Source: Straminergon stramineum
Lineage: Eukaryota > Streptophyta > Bryopsida > Hypnales > Calliergonaceae
NCBI GenBank assembly: GCA_963920665.1
Contig: OY987265.1
Location: 16,683,001-16,747,000 of the forward strand
Length of the DNA stretch: 64,000 bases
Reading direction: 5' to 3'
In this document: positions 10,991 through 22,821 of the stretch, one piece after another
Layout: each line of letters begins with the position of its first letter
How positions within the stretch are numbered: position 1 is the first letter of the stretch
Position numbers and translations under genes: made by a program
The notes under the pieces: model-generated
Told to the model about the DNA's origin: nothing
Databases searched by the model: none
What the model saw: only the letters and a program-made list of their open reading frames with translations

Positions 10991-11407
10991 TCAAATTTGA
11001 ACAACAACTCATAATTGCCTCCAAGTGAGAGCATTGTGAAGCTATTTGAAGGATGGATCCCAAGTGGTCATTATATGCTTTAGAATTGTCCAAAGTGCTC
11101 CCCAAAGTCAATAAACGAAGTTTCTTAAAATCAAAATTTCTATCAAGTTTTACCAAAGGCACATGATGGTTCATAGTCCCTTGCAAAGAAATGCCTTCAA
11201 GATCTTCAAGATCCTACATTCAAAGAAGAATAAATTAGAATGGATTATATTTTTATGAAGAGGCTTCAAATGATAATGATTTTTTCTAACATATTTCAAA
11301 TCTTATGATTTTTGGAACACTATAGGGGGATCAATTTTCTAATTACATTTGAAAGTATACAAAAATGTGCAATTCTCATGATGTCAATTGCATGAATAGA
11401 ATATTAC

Positions 11408-12454
11408 CTTGCTTGAAAATCCACTTTCGGGTAGCATAGACACTTTCCAAATCCTTGTATGCTTTGCCATCATTCGACCCATGTCACGGAGTTGGTCATG
11501 CATCTCAAGAATGTCACCATTTCCATTGACCATCAACAATGACATGTCAATCAATCTACCCAGCTCATGCATTGGAAGGGCACCATCTTTGGACCACATA
11601 GACAAGATTGTTGATTTTGATATGCCAAATGGATATACATCTCGACAAAAGAAACATGCCATGTCCAAAAACATCCTCTGTTCCACACACCCATCATTCA
11701 ATCCATCAAAGCTTATTCGCAAAGTGTTCCAAATTTTGTCATCACCTTCCAAATTCCTTCCTCTTGCCATCCTTTGAAGGGCTCGTTCCCAACTTTGCAA
11801 CCTCTGTTTATTGCAGAGAAATGCACCCATCACTTTCAAACTCAAAGGCAAGCCATTACAAGCTTGGACAATTTGTTCGTGCAAGGCCTCAAAGTCCAGT
11901 GATAGAGAAGCTTCACCCCAACGAAGGTGCCAGGTGAAAAGTTTCATTGATGCCTTTTCATCCAAAAATTTAACGTCCAACCTTCCTTCAATGCCCACGA
12001 AGGACTCGATGGTACTCCATTGTCGAGTCATGATGATTATTGCAGTCCCCTTGCTAGGTTGAACAATGGTAGAAGGTACTATATCATGCACTTGAGACTC
12101 ATCCTTGATATCATCTAGTATTAAAAGAACCTTCTTTTCAAACAAGAGTTCCTTCATCATCTTTTGGGCTTCTTCCAAATTTTGGGGTTTGCAATCATTA
12201 CCACATTCTAGTAATATTTTGCACAATATTTCATAGGAATTTTGATAGTTCTTGCATTCGGTAACAAAGCATGATGCATCATATGAGGAATTCACAGTCG
12301 AGTCATCAAATATTGCCTTGGCTAGTGTGGTCTTGCCAATTCCACCCATGCCCACAATGCCTATATACTTCATTTTCAAAAGCCCTTTGGCTTTAGACAA
12401 TTGGTGATTTAAACCAATTGGGACTGCCTCGAGAGGAGCAATTGGCCCATTCAC
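11408..12454 (-). CDS. NLR copy 1, exon 3: NB-ARC nucleotide-binding domain
   Basis: The exon is open throughout, 349 codons, exactly as long as in copy 2. Visible motifs are P-loop GMGGIGKTTLAKAIF, kinase-2 VLLILDDI, an RNBS-B-like GTAIIIMTRQW, GLPLSLKVMG and MHDQLRDMG. It binds ATP/ADP and acts as the switch of plant NLR receptors. It starts at an acceptor CAG|GTGAATGGG and ends at AGCAAG|GTAATATT. All the motifs expected for a working NB-ARC are present, although the flanking exons carry stops. Confidence 0.85.
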
Positions 12455-12603
12455 CTGTACATGTACAAAAGGTAGATTTTGAAAATCCTTATCAAATTAA
12501 ATATCAAACTACATTCAAAACAACGAATGCAAAGTATGAACGAGATTTACATAAATCAAACATCACCAAATGAATTTCATTTTATAATTAGGCAATTTCA
12601 TAC

Positions 12604-14254
12604 CTTTGGGACATGGTTCACAATGGACTTGGAATCTCGTAAGGCACAAGATCCTTCCTTCAAGAAAGACTTCTTTAAACTAGTGAGCCGGTCACAAATG
12701 TTGGAAAATGTTGGGCGTTGAAGAGGGTCTTGTGACCAACATTCTTGGATTAAGTTTGTAAGTTCTTCACAATCGTTGGGTAGGGATGGTCGAAAGCTAG
12801 AGCCATGCAGACCTTGTAGTTTATTACAAATTTCTTTGGGTTCTAAATCAGAGAATGGAACCTCTCTAGATAGAATCTCTAAGCATATCATGGCAAAGGA
12901 CCACACATCCGCTTGAAATAGATACTGTGGAGTTTCACTTTTCTTGTTCATTTCAGGGGCCATATATCTTGGTGTTCCAAACTAATACCTAGTTGACTCT
13001 GGATTGTTACAAACCTCCAATTGAGAAGTCCCATAATCCGTAACCTTGAATATGTGATAAGGAACCAAATCTTCCATAGGTATTGAACTACACAAGACAT
13101 TATCAGGTTTCAAGTCAAGATGAGCAACTTGCATGTCATGAAGGTAATACACACCCTTTGCGATTTGGAGCATGATGTCAAGTGCAACATGATAGAGTAA
13201 AGGTCTTTTGGCTTCCTTCAATACAGTAGACAAGTTGGAATCCATCAATTCCATGACTAAGTGCATCTCTTCAATTTCACCTTCTCCAAGATTCTCATCA
13301 TTGTTTTTGGATAAACCAAAAAATTGAATGAAACTTTTTATTATTTGAGACAAGCTTGATTTCAAATACTGCATCACGAAATGCATCTTGCCAATAAGTC
13401 CTACTTCCTTAGAATTGTCACCAACTTTTTTGATAATTCCACAACCAAAAAATTGAATAAGATTTGGATGGCTCAGGCCTGCCAAGATTCCTGCCTCTTT
13501 TTGACACATCCTAAGATATTCAGGATCACCTCTTAACACTTTTGTAGCACATGTAAGGCCAAGCCAATTGGATAAGTGCACACTTCCATAACTTCCTTCA
13601 CCTATTTTTTGGATTAGTTTTGGTGGTTTGAAATCCTTAGGAACCTCCAAAGCATTCAAGTCTCCACCATCAACTCGATCCAAATTTCTAAGTCTCAACA
13701 ATAGATGTTGGGCTAGATCATAACCCTTTGAGATTCCTCTTGGGAGTACAAGTTCAAGCTTCTTCTTTAGTTCTTGTCCATCTTCAAGCACTTGATCATA
13801 GGTAACTGCATCAAATAGAATAGGTGGAATGCCATTGGATTGATTTGGATGGTAGAATAAGTACATTTCCCTCGCTGCATCATAACAACACTTGAGATCT
13901 AAAAGTAGCTCACGAAAAGTCTCTTTGTTTTGGAGTTGAAATACAATTGAATGACACCATTGTTCTTTTGCAATGCAATTATTTCTCATAATCTCTACTT
14001 TCTTTTGAAGAACAAACAATTCTTCACATACAAATTGGAATTTGAGATTCATAGTAGCAATTGACATCATTTTGTCAATCTCCTTCATGGCAAATATGAG
14101 TTTTCCCAAAAGATGTACGCATTGATTTCTATTCAAAACTTTCCCTTTGGAAGATGGATGATCCAAAAGCTTCCAACATTCCTCAAGATGGGGTCTATCA
14201 TTGTGTAGTCTTCTGCAATACCCACTTTGCACTTGTGAGAAATCCTTGTCTTTC
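12604..14254 (-). pseudogene. NLR copy 1, exon 2: helical region and protein kinase, stop in activation segment
   Basis: The exon has a 200-residue helical part, then a kinase with G-loop GEGSYGSV, an ATKVL lysine, catalytic loop HLDLKPDN and DYG in place of DFG. A TAG at 12982-12984 falls between DYG and APE, where copy 2 reads YTIGTPRYMAPE. After the stop the kinase resumes in the same frame through FGTPRYMAPEMN to the end of the exon. Copy 1 also has an insertion between the FFGCGII and MHLVMELMDSNL segments that looks like a partial repeat of them: a second MHFVM-type strand and a second IQFFG. The exon is 120 nt longer than in copy 2. Confidence 0.75.
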
Positions 14255-14567
14255 CTAAGAGTATGTAATATCCATAGTTAATGAGATTTCATGACAAAAT
14301 ATAGCGAATCCAATTACCCTCTAGTACAAATTTAAAAAATCAAACACATTCAACAAATTAAATTTCATGGAACAATAGTTAGAGAGTTGCTATCAATTGT
14401 ATTGAAATAACTTTAATTACATACAAAAATGCTTAAAACAAGACTATTTATAAAAATTGATGTAAGTGAAATAGATAACGTTATAAAGAACTTTGTAATT
14501 TGAACACTACAATATTCTAACATTCACTTTCCATCCCTAACAATTACTAAAGAATATTTATACTTAC

Positions 14568-14650
14568 CGAGTAAACCATGCAAAAACCATGTATCTCCAA
14601 GATGTGGACAACATGATGAAAATCGCAATCCACATCAAAAAGCACGCCAT
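14568..14650 (-). CDS. NLR copy 1, exon 1: hydrophobic N-terminal helix
   Basis: ATG at 14650-14648 opens 27 codons plus two bases ending at a strong donor CG|GTAAGTAT. The peptide begins MACFLMWIAIFIML and is almost wholly apolar for about 15 residues, with one arginine later. Joining to the acceptor at 14255 (CTTAG|GAAAGACAAGG) completes a CGG codon and enters the kinase exon frame without a stop. The paralogue at 59797-59885 begins with the same MACFLMWIAIFI and has the same junction phase. It may anchor the receptor in a membrane or act as a membrane-inserting first helix. Confidence 0.7.
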
Positions 14651-14654
14651 TTAT

Positions 14655-14690
14655 TGCACCAAATGGAGAAATATATCAAAGATCTACAGT
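14655..14690 (-). other. Possible splice acceptor and 5' UTR before NLR copy 1 start codon
   Basis: On the minus strand GTTACTGTAG|ATCTTTGATA lies about 30 bases before the ATG. The same place in copy 2 reads GTTATTGTAG|ATCTTGGATA. The TAG in an acceptor-like context, conserved in both, suggests an intron in the 5' UTR linking to an upstream exon near 17505. Confidence 0.4.
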
Positions 14691-15490
14691 AACTTCAAAA
14701 CAAATCCAAAGAAAATAGTTAGAAAATAACATTCAAACGAGGGAAAATAGCAAGGGCCACAAAAAACTTCAATTTCCTAATGCATTTGAAATCACTTCCC
14801 ATAAAGAGTTCTATCAAAACTATTTACCAATACTTAAACAAATCTACTATTTTACAATCATGAACAATTACAAAATACAATAACCTCATCCAAATTTAAT
14901 AAGTATCAAAGCTTGACATTAACATTATAAAGTATAAAATCAAGAAATCTACAAGAAATGATTAATAATTTTGATAATGTACAACAATTGGTATCAAAGA
15001 TTGCATTCCAAACTATAACAAAGATTATGATCTAAATACACATGAATAATGCAATATTTGGATGGTTGAAACTAGGATTCAATATTCATTGGGAGTTGGA
15101 AGTCAACCAATTGGAACATAATTGAACAAGATTCACAAATGACACATTTGAATTAGATACAAATTGGATACATTAACAATGTTCAACATAATACATCAAC
15201 TTCAAAAATCTAAGTTTACTTAGAAATTGTTCAAATTTATGCATGATTTTATATAAGACATTGGAACTCATTGAATAGTGGAATGGAAGCAATTACAATA
15301 AAGTTGATCCCACAATTGTACCCAAGCAACAATTCAAAACCAAAACTACTCCACCTCAATTGCAATTGAGAAATCTACTTACTAATAGATAAGATTAAAG
15401 ACTTCATAAAAGAATCATGATTCATAACGTATCCTTCACTTGTTTCAAAATTATTACCTAACCTCCATCCATGGTTAAAACAACGTGCTC
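14691..15490. other. NLR copy 1 upstream or 5' UTR-intron sequence
   Basis: AT-rich DNA that aligns along most of its length with 59920-61095. Probably promoter or a 5' UTR intron. No separate gene is seen; the 15375-15620 open frame crosses the boundary of a transposon. Confidence 0.5.
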
Positions 15491-15496
15491 TTTTAC

Positions 15497-16413
15497 CCCC
15501 TAAAGGACCATCATGCATTTTTTGGCTATATAGAAATTTTAGATAGGTATATGTGACTAGAAATTTTCGTATTTTTGGCCCAAATTTTAGTAGAAGGTGG
15601 GGACAAGGAATATCTTTCATATGACCAAAATTTCATGACATTTGGAAATACAAGTCAAAAGTTAAGGCCTAATATATTGCTTTTTTTGTAAATGGGTAGT
15701 TCAGCAGATCAAAAAAAATCATTTTTTCAAAAAACAAAATTTAAAATTAATTTTCTAGAGTTTTATATATGTGGAAAGCTTTGAATCATTCCATTTTGAT
15801 CAATGAGTCAAAAGTTATGAGGATTTTTTGTTTGTGGGTAGTTATGGATTCTCTAGTCTAAAATAAACTTAAAAATCCTTTATCTTACTCAATTTTCAAT
15901 ATTTTTGAAAAAAAAATTATCGAATGTAGATTGTTTATTAAAAAATTGCAACCATTGGCATTGACATTTTTTAATTTCATATTTAAATTCTTAGCAATTT
16001 AGTATTTTCAGCCATCCTCTACTATTATCTATTTACTATTTTTTTTCTACATGTTGTACAATTCCAAATGATTTGAAATGTTTCAAGCATGTGGTCAACT
16101 TGTCTAGGAAAAAGAATCCAAAGAAAACATTTTTTGGACATTTTTTCATAGAAAATCGAGCTTGTGAATTGCAGCTACCCTATTTTTCAGAGGGCCCAAA
16201 AAATGATTTTTGTGAATTTGAATGCTTATATCTTGCAATCCACATAGTGGAAATTTTTGAAATTTTCACCACATGTTTTCAAGTCAGTATACTATAAGAT
16301 CATATAGATACATGTGTCAAAAAAGGAGTTATTTTTCAATAATTTGGTACTTGTATTAAAAATGGCAATTTTGGAGCATTTGCGGTGAAAACATAGTCAT
16401 GGAACTTTAGGGG
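15497..16413. mobile_element. TTAA-flanked, CCCC-ended non-autonomous DNA transposon, copy A (917 bp)
   Basis: It begins CCCCTAAAGGACCAT and ends ATGGAACTTTAGGGG, a 15-bp imperfect terminal inverted repeat. The flanks are TTAC (15493-15496) and TTAA (16414-16417). The paralogous upstream region of NLR copy 2 has CTCTTTTAATCCTTG (TTAA at 61096-61099) with no insert, the empty target. A TTAA duplication with CCC-starting ends resembles piggyBac; Sola-type elements also use TTAA. No transposase is encoded, only short frames such as 16073-16297. Confidence 0.8.
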
Positions 16414-16417
16414 TTAA

Positions 16418-17050
16418 TCCTTAATTCCATTCACCATTGGTTGCTTCTTATCCTATCCTATTGGATGCATTCATCTACTATCTCTTGATAAGAGGCACCC
16501 CCTCCTTACCCTCCACTTCTCTCCATTAAAATTTCATCAAAAAAAAAAATCTCCTTAACTCACCCATATTCCACCACTCCACTTACACACCCCAAAACCT
16601 AAACCAAAAAAACTTTGATATAAATTCAATTGATAGTATAAATACATTATATACAAATAGATATCATTTACAAAATACATATCTAATATATAATTGATAT
16701 GGTATAACATATGGGTACATGTATGGGATGCAAGATTATATACAATATAGACATGTTAATCAAAATACTAATATGGTATGACATATGGATATATGTACAG
16801 AATATGGAGTATGGTTGTTAATCCCATATCAATTGCAATCTAACATGTTCAGAAAAATATAGATATAAGAGGGATAATGATAATGCCTACATGGGAAGTT
16901 ATCAATGCACTCACTTGTGAAATGAGTGGTGACATTCCCTCAACTATCCTTGCAATAGTGAGAGACACACCATGCCATACATCCACAATTAGCAAAGTGA
17001 AAAAACAAAAACACACAATGGCTTGGAAACGATTTTAATAATGGTAGATT
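16418..17050. other. NLR copy 1 upstream sequence
   Basis: The first part matches 61100-61180 (CATTGGTTGCTTCTTATCC). The middle, 16500-16990, is AT-rich and has no clear counterpart. No gene is seen. Confidence 0.45.
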
Positions 17051-17860
17051 ATTAATTTGGAACAGTCTTTGGGTCCATTCAGAATACACACCTTACATGT
17101 GATGTGGATCTAGTTGCAAGGGAGAGGAGCGCCCAGATTCCCCAAAAAACGTAGCACCAGCTCCCACTCTCAGCAAGAAACAGGGACACGATCTGCCATC
17201 TTGCGTCGTTAGTTTGAAACTCCAACGTTAAAATGACTCAGCAAAGAAGAAGCCAATAAGCTACCACCGAAGGTATCACACATGCTAGAAACACAAGGGC
17301 GACTGGAGTTCGGATGTCACTTCCAACAAAAGGACGGAAACGAACACCAACACAAAGCAAATGTGATACCAAACTCTCTCGACTTCCAGATCTGGAGCTC
17401 CCAAATCCACAATTGACCTTTGTGGTATCACACAGAAAAAAGCTGACGAGGAAGTGAAGCTCCTTCATTGAACGATGACACAATTCCAAGAATGTGAAAC
17501 TTACAGAGCTAGAGTCAGTACCCAGATGCCGACTGTGGTAGCAACGATGCAGGAAAGTTTGCACGAACGTTGAGAGTGTGAACATGCACGTGGAGATGTT
17601 CAAACGATATCTGTATTGTATCTTCGGAGGTGCAAAAGCTTGATGAGAATTTCTAAGGCAAAAACACAGAGAGTGGGAAGAGTAGCATCGTCGCAGAGTT
17701 CGGAAAGAGGGAAGAGCGCCATAGCCAGCGTGAACTGTGAAGGAGCCAGGGACAGGGGTGTGGTAGGCTCACTGGTAGCTGGGGCCCAGTCGTAGTTGGA
17801 CCTGCTTGCGTGCACAGGCAGAATTCCCCACGTGAAAAGTACTATTATACTACTATTTTA
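17050..17860 (-). promoter_or_regulatory. Putative untranslated first exon and promoter block of NLR copy 1
   Basis: This block matches 61235-62000 closely. On the minus strand both copies carry the donor CTCT|GTAAGTTTC at the same place (last exon base 17505 here). Frames at 17238-17603 and 17600-17815 do not keep the same protein in the paralogue (the ATG is CTG here, and a frame shift follows). An untranslated exon therefore fits better than a coding one. It lies about 2.9 kb upstream of the NLR ATG in the same orientation. The link to the NLR transcript is inference. Confidence 0.45.
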
Positions 17861-19970
17861 TGAAGACTTTGTGAGGATGAGGACTGTTTCCAATGCTGGG
17901 GATCCGTGCTGTTGAAATGCTGGGCCAGATTTCAAGGATTCCACACAATGGTCTGCACGTCTGTACTGACAGTAAGCAATAGCATGATCAAGTTGGCCAT
18001 GGCTGTGTCACCCATCAGGTATTGGGACCCAGCTCCGAAAAAAATCCCTGTGGGGAAATGCATGAACTCAACCCTCAACTCTTGAAGGGCATTCATTTGT
18101 TTCAACCAAAAAAATACAGTACCTTACGAAAAGGACATTCTATGCTCTGGTTCGGTCAAACTTCATTAGTTTTCTATATTACAGTAAAACATACCTTTCT
18201 AAAGTAAGTTTGATGTTTCTCTCATGTCATGTTGTACTATATTGTATATCAAAAATTAAACTTCAATTTTTCATAATTATAAACATTAATTGAAAATTTA
18301 TGCAATTTTTTAAAATAATTGTTTTGTACTTATCAAAGTATTTTTAAAAAATGTCTAATTAGTATAAAACTTGAAAAAATAAATGGAGATAATTATGGTA
18401 AACATCATGGTGTAATTGGCGTATTCCTTGAAATTGCACTAAAGTGGTGTATTTTAAGCTTTCAAGATGCTAACTTCAAAGTTTCACAAAAATTACAATT
18501 TTAACAATCTTGGAAAAAGAAAAGGAAAAGAAAAGTAGATTATTGGAACTTCATTTTCATAGTCAAGTTTAAAGACAGTTAAAAGCAAGAACTATGTGAA
18601 ATTCAAGTATGGTTCTAAAACTATGCCCCTCAAGTAAGTTTGTCATTTAAGAAGTGACAAGCCAAAGCCCCTTGGACTTGGTTTTGAGAGAATCATTGAT
18701 GAAAAGTGTTTTTTGCATTTTTCTTGGAATGTTTCAACCTACTAAATCCACTTCTAGAGTGTATATAACTTGCCAAGCACCATATTTAGGTTGCAAAATC
18801 AAAGAACTATTCATTATTCATTGAATTTTGCATGCCCTAATTGAACAAATTAAGGGCAAGCAACAAGACCTATTAGCCCTACTTTAAGGAGACTTTTTAT
18901 TCTCCTTTGGGTTGCTTAATAGGCTAGGGAATGTTGTTTAAAGGTATCTACATCTAAAATGAATAGAATAAGCAATTCAACATGGTTCCCATTATGATTA
19001 TATTTAAATTGTTTGGTAGGATTGTATTGGTGGTCAAAAGGAGATTCTATATTTTCTTAGAATTCATTTTAGAACATCGCATGAATAAATTATGAATTTT
19101 CAAAGTACTAAAGAAGAGGTGTTTTTTCAAACCAATCTGAGATCTATAAATAATAGGAGTATATTTTAGGCAAATATTATTAGGGATCCAATTCAAAAGG
19201 AGGTCAATTTTAGGTGTAATTACCTTAGATTTTAGCATTGATGATAAACTTCAAAAGATTTGAATTCACATTTGGAAATAGATACTTCAAATTAGTCTAT
19301 GTGAGAATTACAAAGCTAGGGTTTTACTTTGCTACAAACAACTATTGATGATTGTCAAATTTCAAGGTAATATGGTTCTTCTATTGATATACTAGTAGCA
19401 ATAATATAATGATAACTGGTGAAAAATAGGAGATGAAGTGAAAAGCACTAAAGTCTATTAAATTTTATTAAAATTCGGTTGTATATCAAACTAGAATTTG
19501 AAAAAGAAAAATGTGTCTCTTCGAGTTCAAGAAATGGATGAATACATGATCTTATTGTATATAAAAACTCAATTTTTTATTTTAGTCCCACTTTGACTTC
19601 GTGTATGTAAATTTTTGGTGAAAATTATACTTGTATATTGGTAGAATAAAATAAGGAACAATATAAACTATAAAACAATATGTTTTTTTTCCTGCAAGTG
19701 CATAAATGTGTCGTTTTGTGCATATATACATGATTTTGAGAATTCTAAAACAATGGCTAAAAAGAGAAAAAAAATTTACAATATGAATAATGAATGAAGG
19801 GGTGACCAATTGTCAAGAGCAAAAATCATTGAACATGCATCATTATATAGACTCACCAATGTGTGTCCATTGTCTTTTTTTGAACATGTGATGTACTTGA
19901 TTAACAAATGACACTATTTTCAACTACTTGCTCATTCTATTGGTATTCTAAAGGACTAAATAGCCTATTG
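17860..19970. repeat. Duplicated NLR-upstream block, second copy
   Basis: Follows 2380-4860 nearly base for base apart from the 404-bp element missing here, and also follows 62567-64000. The open frame at 18022-18207 has the same peptide as 2507-2692 apart from one residue, but it is short and sits in repeated DNA. I do not call it a gene. Confidence 0.75.
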
Positions 19971-21610
19971 TGAGGCCCTAATTCGTCACCAAGGGCTCAC
20001 TCTTTTTCTTTTTTCTTTTCGTATTTTGTCATTTTAAATGCACTTTTATATATAAAAAGCCAAAAAAGAGTGTAGAACCCAAATAGGTGTGTCACATATC
20101 AATATAGTATTTGGTGTAATTTTAGAATATTATAGCTAGAATGGCCCAACCACGAGTTGTAAATAGGTTAGAACCCAACTAATCATGGCAAATTGGTCAA
20201 TTATGAGTGATGGGCATATCAGGCTCAAAAACCCACATAAAAAAGAACATCTTTAGGTTAGAATTGGTTGAGGGAACCCTGATAAGGCATAGGAATCAAT
20301 TCCTGAAGATAGGTTCTAGTTTCTCCATTTCATCGACAAAATAGCAGAACCCCAATTGTTGGCTTGCTGATGTTAAAAATACCAAGACAGGACCGTGGAA
20401 GAATCTTAGGTCCAAGGAGGGTGACTAGGGGTTAAATTCATGCTTGGCAACCAACAGCGAAGTCAGTTCACCCAGATTCTCCCTGGTGTGGAAGATTCCC
20501 CATCTACCAATAATTAAATAAGCAGGTGAATTTTGTTCCCTCTAGGTCGATGTGTAGAGTAAAAATATGAGCCTACACATGTGTCGTGGGATCCCATGGG
20601 AGGTTCCACGAAAAGTTTCAGAATTTTCTAATGGTTAGAAGATGTCTTTCCGGACGATCAATTGTACAAACTTGCGATGGAAAATTCCTAGCAATTTCCC
20701 AGGTGGCGGTAAATTTTCACTAAAAATTAGTATAGCTTCTTTTATGTTAATAAGCTACTCCAACAAGTTTCACAACATTCTAATAGTCAGAAGTATCTGA
20801 ACTTGCCAAATTCCCCAACAATTAATGAAATTTAAAATCCATGGCAAGTTCGACCAGTGGAGTGGGAGAATACAAAAGTGGAATGGGGCACAAGATAGGT
20901 CTTTTCTCACTCCCCCGTACCTACTTTAGTGCCTAGGCTAGTCACTTTTGCTAGAAAAGTCAACCCCCCAAAGTTGGGATTTTTCCCAAGTTTGGTATTA
21001 AATTAGCGCTAGGTTTCGTTGAGATTTTGAAGAAATAAAAAATGAAGTTTGCTTTCATTTAATTATGATTTTGAAAAAGAAAAAGAATAAGAAAAAGGCA
21101 AAAGTTCCAAAAAATAATATTATAATTTTTTTTAAAATACAAAAAACAAAAAGAGAGTGGAAAAGATTCAAATAAAGTAAAAAAATGTTTTTTTCAAATA
21201 GAAAAATAGGAAGAGAAATGAAAAGTTTCAAATAAAGGAAAAAAATTCTCTCTTCCATTTTTTTAATCTTGAAATAGGATAAATAGGAATAGAAAGGAAA
21301 AGGTTAAAAGAAAGTAAAAAAACTCTCTCTTCTATTTTTGGAATAGAATATATAGGGGAAAAAAGATAAAAGAAAAAAAGAAAAGGAATTATTTTTGAAG
21401 GAAAGAAAGGAAGATAAAGGAAAAGATGCGTATTTTTACATTTTTTTAATTGAGCATTAAGAAAATCGAAGAACACATGAATCAAAAATTGGGCCCTAGA
21501 ATCTAACCGAAGGGCTTTACAATAACTGGGGCCGGATGGAAAAACTAGGGCTAGATTGAAGGCAAATCCGGCTGGCCTTCCATCCAGCCTAAGGCCTAGT
21601 ATAAACCGGG
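19970..21610. other. Inserted segment of about 1.6 kb, probable mobile element
   Basis: Compared with the orphan block, homology breaks at AGCCTATTG|TGAGGCCC and resumes near 21610. The left edge reads GTGAGGCCCTAA; the right edge, on the other strand, reads GTAAGGCCCGG, a weak inverted match. Within it, 21050-21440 is strongly purine-rich on the plus strand, giving the phenylalanine-rich minus frames at 21055 and 21228. No protein domain is seen. Confidence 0.4.
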
Positions 21611-22500
21611 CCTTACTATGACACGAAAACTTTGGTTTATACCATGATATTCTAAATTGTAATATAAATCTATGGTGAAAGTTTCATATTTTTTAAGTAT
21701 ATTTTGTATTTGATATGAATTTTCTTCATTTTTTTCTTAAGAAGTTCACAATAATTTCAAAATTTCTCCAATAAATTTGAAAATTTTAGAACTTGTAGTA
21801 TACAAATGACATCATGTCTGAAAAATAAACTTAAATTTCTTCACTCATATCTAGTTGCAAAATGGCAGAAAATAGAGTGACGATAGTGGAGGCTTCAAAT
21901 CAATGGTCATAGGCCCGTCCTTACAGGTTAACCCTGCAACGACGGATGATGCGGACTAGGTTGGTTCATCAGAGACACCTACATTAGTAAGGTAGGAGGC
22001 TCCAAAAGCGCACAGGCTCTAGAATCGCCCACCTTTATAAATGTACACTATTTGAACATGCTACTTTTGTATCGTACTAGTGATGTACAAATAGTGTACA
22101 TTTACAAAGGTGGGCGATTCTAGAACCCTTTGCCATTTCAACTTCAGAAATTCAGAACTAATTCTACAAAACTCCAAAAAATATGAAATGAGTTGGGTTA
22201 GATGCCAATTCCATTTGTCTTCCAAGGAAAATTTACTGAAAAATATTTCAAGAAGTTTTACCACCAGAAATTCCGGTTTCAACTCTTAGATGAGCGCTTC
22301 ATGAACATCCTACCTTATAAATTTTGCATTTTGAGTTGAAGCTATTCTTCTAGAGCTGAATTCATAAACTAAACTTTCTAACATTTTTGAACTTGGAGGA
22401 TTGTGGCAGTGGATGAAAGTGAACTTCCTCAAGAATGCTCCTGGTACTTACACACCTTTTCCATTCTTTATAATTGCTGCCAGGAATTTGCAACAGTGGT
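21610..22500. repeat. Second copy of the 1437-1985 repeat, carrying an insertion
   Basis: It shares GGTTTATACCATGATATTC and CCGTCCTTACAGG with 1437-1980. The element at 21988-22317 is inserted between the CACCTACA and TGCATTTTGAGTTGAAG stretches, which are nearly adjacent in the other copy. Confidence 0.7.
21988..22317. mobile_element. MITE with AAGGTAGGAGGCTC ends and internal palindrome, about 330 bp
   Basis: It starts TAAGGTAGGAGGCTC and ends GAACATCCTACCTTA. Inside, CGCCCACCTTTATAAATGT at about 22027 is mirrored by ACATTTACAAAGGTGGGCG near 22097-22115, a hairpin. A close relative with the same internal layout lies at 63438-63765. The uninterrupted site is at about 1798-1830. Confidence 0.7.
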
Positions 22501-22821
22501 AAATTCCCATGGGAGGATGCATTGACTCCGTAACTTAACTCAGGATCTAAGGTAAAACAGCCCATTATGGACCAAATGGGGGGTTTGCCCTCTTGTCATT
22601 TCTGTATTCTTCTACTTTTTTTTCCAAAGAAAGTCAAGTTATAGAAATGGCAAGAGCATTTGAAACTATAATTTTTCGACAAAGTGTGAATTTGTTATGA
22701 ATTTTTGAAGTGTTCAACCCATCACAACCTAAAAGAGTTTGTAGACTACCCCAAAACCAACAAAAACTAATCCATAACAATCATCTTATTCACCTATTGC
22801 AGTTAAAATATTTTCTAATAC

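Larger units (their letters stand above)
8457..11213 (-). pseudogene. NLR copy 1, exon 4: long LRR array and ZZ-like end, one stop
   Basis: The exon begins after TTTGAATGTAG| with a DLEDLEGISLQGTMNHH segment. It then runs through about 30 units of the type LPKEVGNLSSLTTLDLS, each 24 residues (72 bp). A TAG at 10572-10574 replaces the CGG of sister units (reads LDLS-stop-CSSL); the frame continues open for another 700 codons. After the LRRs comes a linker (LPKNLECTPSMRILSW) and a cysteine module with CDGC and DLCLDC pairs, ending at a stop at 8457. The high identity between units suggests recent expansion or homogenisation. Confidence 0.78.
8457..14650 (-). pseudogene. Kinase-NBS-LRR immune receptor with ZZ-like C-terminus, copy 1 (two in-frame stops)
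   Basis: Four coding exons are inferred: 14568-14650, 12604-14254, 11408-12454 and 8457-11213. Junctions were chosen because donors (GTAAGT, GTATGA, GTAATA) and AG acceptors match those of the paralogue and keep frame. The product order is hydrophobic helix, helical region, protein kinase, NB-ARC, about 30 LRR units, then a ZZ-like cysteine module. Total reading length is 1845 codons including two internal stops: TAG at 12982-12984 in the kinase activation segment and TAG at 10572-10574 in the LRR array. The rest of the frame is intact, so decay is recent or partial expression is possible. Such proteins act in intracellular immune recognition. Conservatively this is a pseudogene; sequencing error at the stops is not excluded. 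Confidence 0.8.

Noticed and set aside
21055..21485. Two phenylalanine-rich minus-strand frames
   Set aside because: They come from a purine-rich tract of the plus strand within an inserted segment.
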